DNA of 27,894 bases, taken from the NCBI GenBank assembly GCA_002084385.1, contig NBLS01000009.1:1-27894 (forward strand). Direction: 5' to 3'. The notes beneath the pieces were generated by a model that saw only the letters and a program-made list of their open reading frames with translations, was not told the DNA's origin and did not search any database. Position 1 is the first letter of the stretch, and every line of letters starts with the position of its first letter. Positions 25,408-27,894 of this stretch are shown here, in pieces. The translations under genes and the position numbers were made by a program. This DNA is from Desulfobacteraceae bacterium 4572_19. Lineage in GTDB: Bacteria > Desulfobacterota > Desulfobacteria > Desulfobacterales > NBLS01.

Positions 25408-26175
25408 ATGTCCCTGCTAACAATTAGTAATCTTAGTCAGAGATTTGGCGGTCTTCTTGCTGTGTCTGATTTTTCAATAAATTTGGAAGGTGGCGAATTT
25501 ATGGGGTTGATAGGTCCTAATGGTGCCGGTAAAACAACTATGTTTAATCTGACCAGTGGATTTTATACTCCGAGTGAGGGAGAAATACTTTTTAAGGGGA
25601 AAAGTATTGTCGGGTTGAAATCCAATAGGATTGCCTCCATGGGGATAGCCAGAACATTTCAAAATATCAGACTTTGGCACGATATGTCAGTTCTCGAAAA
25701 TATTATGATTTCCCAGCATTATAATCTGGGATATAATCTTTTTGATGCTTTTTTGCGTACTAAAAAATATATGAATAACGAGAAACGTATGCGAAATAGT
25801 GCCATGGAAATTTTAGAAGTACTTGATCTTATAAGTTTTATTGATGAAAAACCGAGAAATTTACCTTATGGTATCCAGCGAAAGCTTGAAATTGGAAGAG
25901 CTCTTTCGTTAAAACCGGATCTTCTTATGCTTGATGAACCGGCAGCTGGTTTAAATTCTGCCGATATTCAGGAGCTTATTAAACTTGTGGGATGGATACA
26001 TAAAGAATTTAATATTACAATCTGGATGATAGAGCACCAAATGGCTGTGGTAATGTCACTTTGTTCTTGGATAAAGGTTATTGATTTTGGAGTAACAATT
26101 GCCGAAGGAACACCTGAACATATTCAAAATAATCCCGCTGTTATCAAAGCGTATCTTGGAGATGATAATATCTGA
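25408..26175 (+). CDS. livG: ABC transporter ATP-binding protein, LivG family
   Basis: Start chosen at ATG 25408, with TTGGAG 10 bases upstream; 255 residues. Walker A GPNGAGKTT at 37-45, Q-loop region GIARTFQNIRL, the Liv-type signature LPYGIQRKLEIGRAL, Walker B DLLMLDEPAAGLN and the switch His in MIEHQMAVVM. Heterodimerises with LivF to drive uptake. The stop overlaps the livF start (TGATG). Confidence 0.92.
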   Translation: MSLLTISNLSQRFGGLLAVSDFSINLEGGEFMGLIGPNGAGKTTMFNLTSGFYTPSEGEILFKGKSIVGLKSNRIASMGIARTFQNIRLWHDMSVLENIMISQHYNLGYNLFDAFLRTKKYMNNEKRMRNSAMEILEVLDLISFIDEKPRNLPYGIQRKLEIGRALSLKPDLLMLDEPAAGLNSADIQELIKLVGWIHKEFNITIWMIEHQMAVVMSLCSWIKVIDFGVTIAEGTPEHIQNNPAVIKAYLGDDNI

Positions 26176-26900
26176 TGTTGTTAGAAATAAATGATTTATA
26201 TGTAAAATATGGAAATATTGTAGCACTGCATGGCGTTTCGTTTAATGTGGATAAAGGGGAAATTGTTACTTTAATCGGATCAAATGGTGCCGGTAAAACA
26301 ACAACATTACATGCCATTACAAGGGTGCCACCCCCCGAAGGATCAAAGGTATCAGGCGGAAATATCTTATATAATGGAAAAAGTATTTTAAATATCCCTG
26401 CACACTGCATAGTAACTGACTACAAGATAGCGTTGGTGCCAGAAGGTCGGCATATTTTTGGCAATTTATCAGTTGAGGAAAACCTTAAAATTGCGACCTT
26501 CTCAAGAAAAGATGAAGATAGAGTAAAGCAAGATTATGAAAGGGTTTACAGCCTTTTTCCAAAGCTTGTTGAACGTCGTAAACAAAGAAGTGAAACCTTA
26601 AGTGGCGGTGAACAGCAAATGCTTGCCGTAAGTCGTGCATTAATGACAGGCTGTAATTTCATTCTTCTCGATGAACCTTCCATGGGGCTTGCACCTCTTT
26701 TAATGTACGATATGTTCAGGGTATTGAAAAAACTTAATGAAGATGGAATGACAATTTTACTGATCGAACAGAATGCAAATTTTGCTTTAAAATTTGCACA
26801 CAGAGGATATGTTCTTGATACCGGTGAGATAGTTGCACATGGAACAGCATCAGAACTTTTAAAAAATCCTGACGTAAAAAAAGCCTATCTTGGAGGTTAG
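26175..26900 (+). CDS. livF: ABC transporter ATP-binding protein, LivF family
   Basis: 241 residues; the ATG shares its first base with the livG stop, so translation is coupled. Walker A GSNGAGKTT, signature LSGGEQQMLAVSRAL, Walker B FILLDEPSMGLAP and the LivF-typical PEGRHIFGNLSVEENL. Last gene of the carrier-livJHMGF operon. Only an AT-rich, weakly palindromic stretch (TTTTTTTAAAAAAC near 26925) follows, so the terminator is uncertain. Confidence 0.92.
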   Translation: MLLEINDLYVKYGNIVALHGVSFNVDKGEIVTLIGSNGAGKTTTLHAITRVPPPEGSKVSGGNILYNGKSILNIPAHCIVTDYKIALVPEGRHIFGNLSVEENLKIATFSRKDEDRVKQDYERVYSLFPKLVERRKQRSETLSGGEQQMLAVSRALMTGCNFILLDEPSMGLAPLLMYDMFRVLKKLNEDGMTILLIEQNANFALKFAHRGYVLDTGEIVAHGTASELLKNPDVKKAYLGG

Positions 26901-27102
26901 TTTTATTTATTATATTAGTATTTTTTTAAAAAACTTCTTGCCTTATCTATTAGACTACGATATTATAATTGCAATTTATCAATAATTTCACTCGCATAAT
27001 TTATGGTCTGGCTTTATCGGAGTGATGGAGTTTTGGGTTTGTAAGTATGACCATTGATAAAACACTATTAAATTAATTTGGAAAATTAAGGAGAGACTAT
27101 CT

Positions 27103-27581
27103 ATGAAAAAAATCATTACGTTTATTTCACTTATATTTATATTTACATTTATAGCTAAAGAAACATGATTGAAGAGATGTTAGATGCTGAATATGAACCG
27201 TATTTAATTTCAGGAACCGGGGGAATTACTGGTCAAGCATTTTTAACTCATCAAGAAAGCGGTGTTGTTAAAGCGGCTGGGCGTACGGTTACATTAGATC
27301 CAGCTACTACTTTAGGCAGTGAATGGTGGAATAAATCTGGAAAATTTTGGGACACAGTTACCCCTCCCTCACCTACTTTTCATAAAGCTAGGAAATCAAC
27401 GATTACAGATGTAGAAGGAAGATTTAGTTTCAATAACCTTGCAGCGGGAGAATACTTTATTCGAACCATGGTTACATGGATAATGAATGACGATGATATG
27501 CGAGGTGGTGTAATTGGAAAGTTGGTTGAAGTACGAGATGGAGAAGTAACTGAAGTAATATTAAATAAATCTCCAAAATAA
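27103..27581 (+). pseudogene. Exported protein with carboxypeptidase-regulatory-like (Ig-type) domain; signal peptide out of frame
   Basis: ATG 27103, with AAGGAGAG at 27089, starts a clear signal peptide (MKKIITFISLIFIFTFIA) that ends in TGA at 27166. The main domain (MIEEMLDAEYEPYLISGTGG ... NKSPK, 138 residues from ATG 27165) is in the next frame, with no ribosome-binding site of its own. A net loss of one base in CTAAAGAAAC would explain this and may have removed a lipobox. The segment ITDVEGRFSFNNLAAGEYFI is typical of carboxypeptidase-regulatory-like/SpaA-type beta domains (T-D-x-x-G-x-F-x-F-x-x-L-x-x-G-x-Y). Role unknown; probably a periplasmic or surface protein. If the frameshift is a sequencing error the gene is whole. 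Confidence 0.65.
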
Positions 27582-27603
27582 GCACCCCAAGGGTTCACAA
27601 AAA

Positions 27604-27894
27604 GTAAGCGTTCACAAACACCTCATCTTCACATAAACAGCTTATCATATATAGGACAACTATTATATGACAAGCTGTTTATGCGAATATAAGGCACTTG
27701 TGAACGCTTACAAATGTGAGATTATAAGGCACTTGTGAACGCTTACAAATGTGAGATTACCGAAAAATCACATTTCTTGGTCGTGAACGGTTACCACAAA
27801 AAAATAACTTGTACTTCTTAAATGCTGTTATGTCTAATTGGATTACGTTGTGAAAAATCAAAATACTAAAGTATTCTTATGTTTTTACATCTAA
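27604..27894 (+). repeat. Composite repeat A-B-C at the right end of the window
   Basis: A full A module (27604-27711) with terminal inverted repeats GTAAGCGTTCACAA and TTGTGAACGCTTAC and long internal arms. A 34-bp tandem duplication (27689-27723 repeated from 27723) then gives a second GTGAACGCTTAC, and a complete B runs to 27794. It runs directly into module C in reverse orientation (ACAAAAAAATAACTTGTAC ... GGATTACGTTGTGAAA), matching 1900-2000. The window ends inside C. This is the most complete chain of modules seen here. Confidence 0.85.

Noticed and set aside
26915..26940. AT palindrome after livF as the operon terminator
   Set aside because: Only A/T pairs in the stem; too weak to call.

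Overview
The window is strongly AT-rich bacterial DNA. It probably comes from a Gram-negative Desulfobacterota-type (deltaproteobacterial) genome. This is inferred from the DUF3334/CheX-like protein, the AlgC-type phosphohexomutase, the Liv ABC operon and lipoproteins and channels with outer-envelope signals; no marker gene proves it. Several genes look foreign: a MurA with Asp in place of the usual active-site Cys, of the type I associate with Bacteroidetes, and a HisA that resembles the eukaryotic HIS6 form.

Layout. 1-1860: C-terminal part of a tandem arginine deiminase/CtlX-type protein, open at the left edge. 2160-2451: antitoxin gene with a nonsense-mutated toxin stub. 2461-4659 (minus): a VWA (CoxE-like) and MoxR AAA-ATPase pair, both broken. 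5145-8110: DUF3334 protein, a 3'-truncated MscS channel (minus) and a small membrane protein. 8124-9473: a 1.27 kb block bounded by an 81-bp direct repeat; it holds repeats and a toxin-antitoxin pair and sits in the 5' end of murA. 9406-14503: decayed murA, decayed hisA, frameshifted GT4 glycosyltransferase and frameshifted asparagine synthetase, which looks like the remains of an envelope/biosynthetic cluster. 14540-17768: MFS transporter (minus) and small proteins (64-aa protein, J-domain, CGGC-type, truncated histidine phosphatase). 17827-20763: secreted adenosine-deaminase-like lipoprotein and a phosphomannomutase/phosphoglucomutase. 20926-26900: intact operon of a NupC-type nucleoside carrier followed by livJHMGF. 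27103-27581: small exported protein with its signal peptide out of frame. No tRNA, rRNA or CRISPR array was seen.

Two themes stand out. First, nearly every intergenic gap carries pieces of four short palindromic repeat modules (here called A, B, C and D), in both orientations and often fused. Modules A and B share a 16-bp sequence very close to a symmetric lac operator, present in eight exact copies. In two places the repeat supplies the stop codon of the preceding gene. Second, about half the genes carry lesions. These are single-base net -1 frameshifts (which could be sequencing errors) and internal deletions of roughly 25-80 codons (which could not). The nucleoside/Liv operon at the right is clean. 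Together these suggest a genome in early, repeat-rich decay, or a heavily remodelled accessory region.
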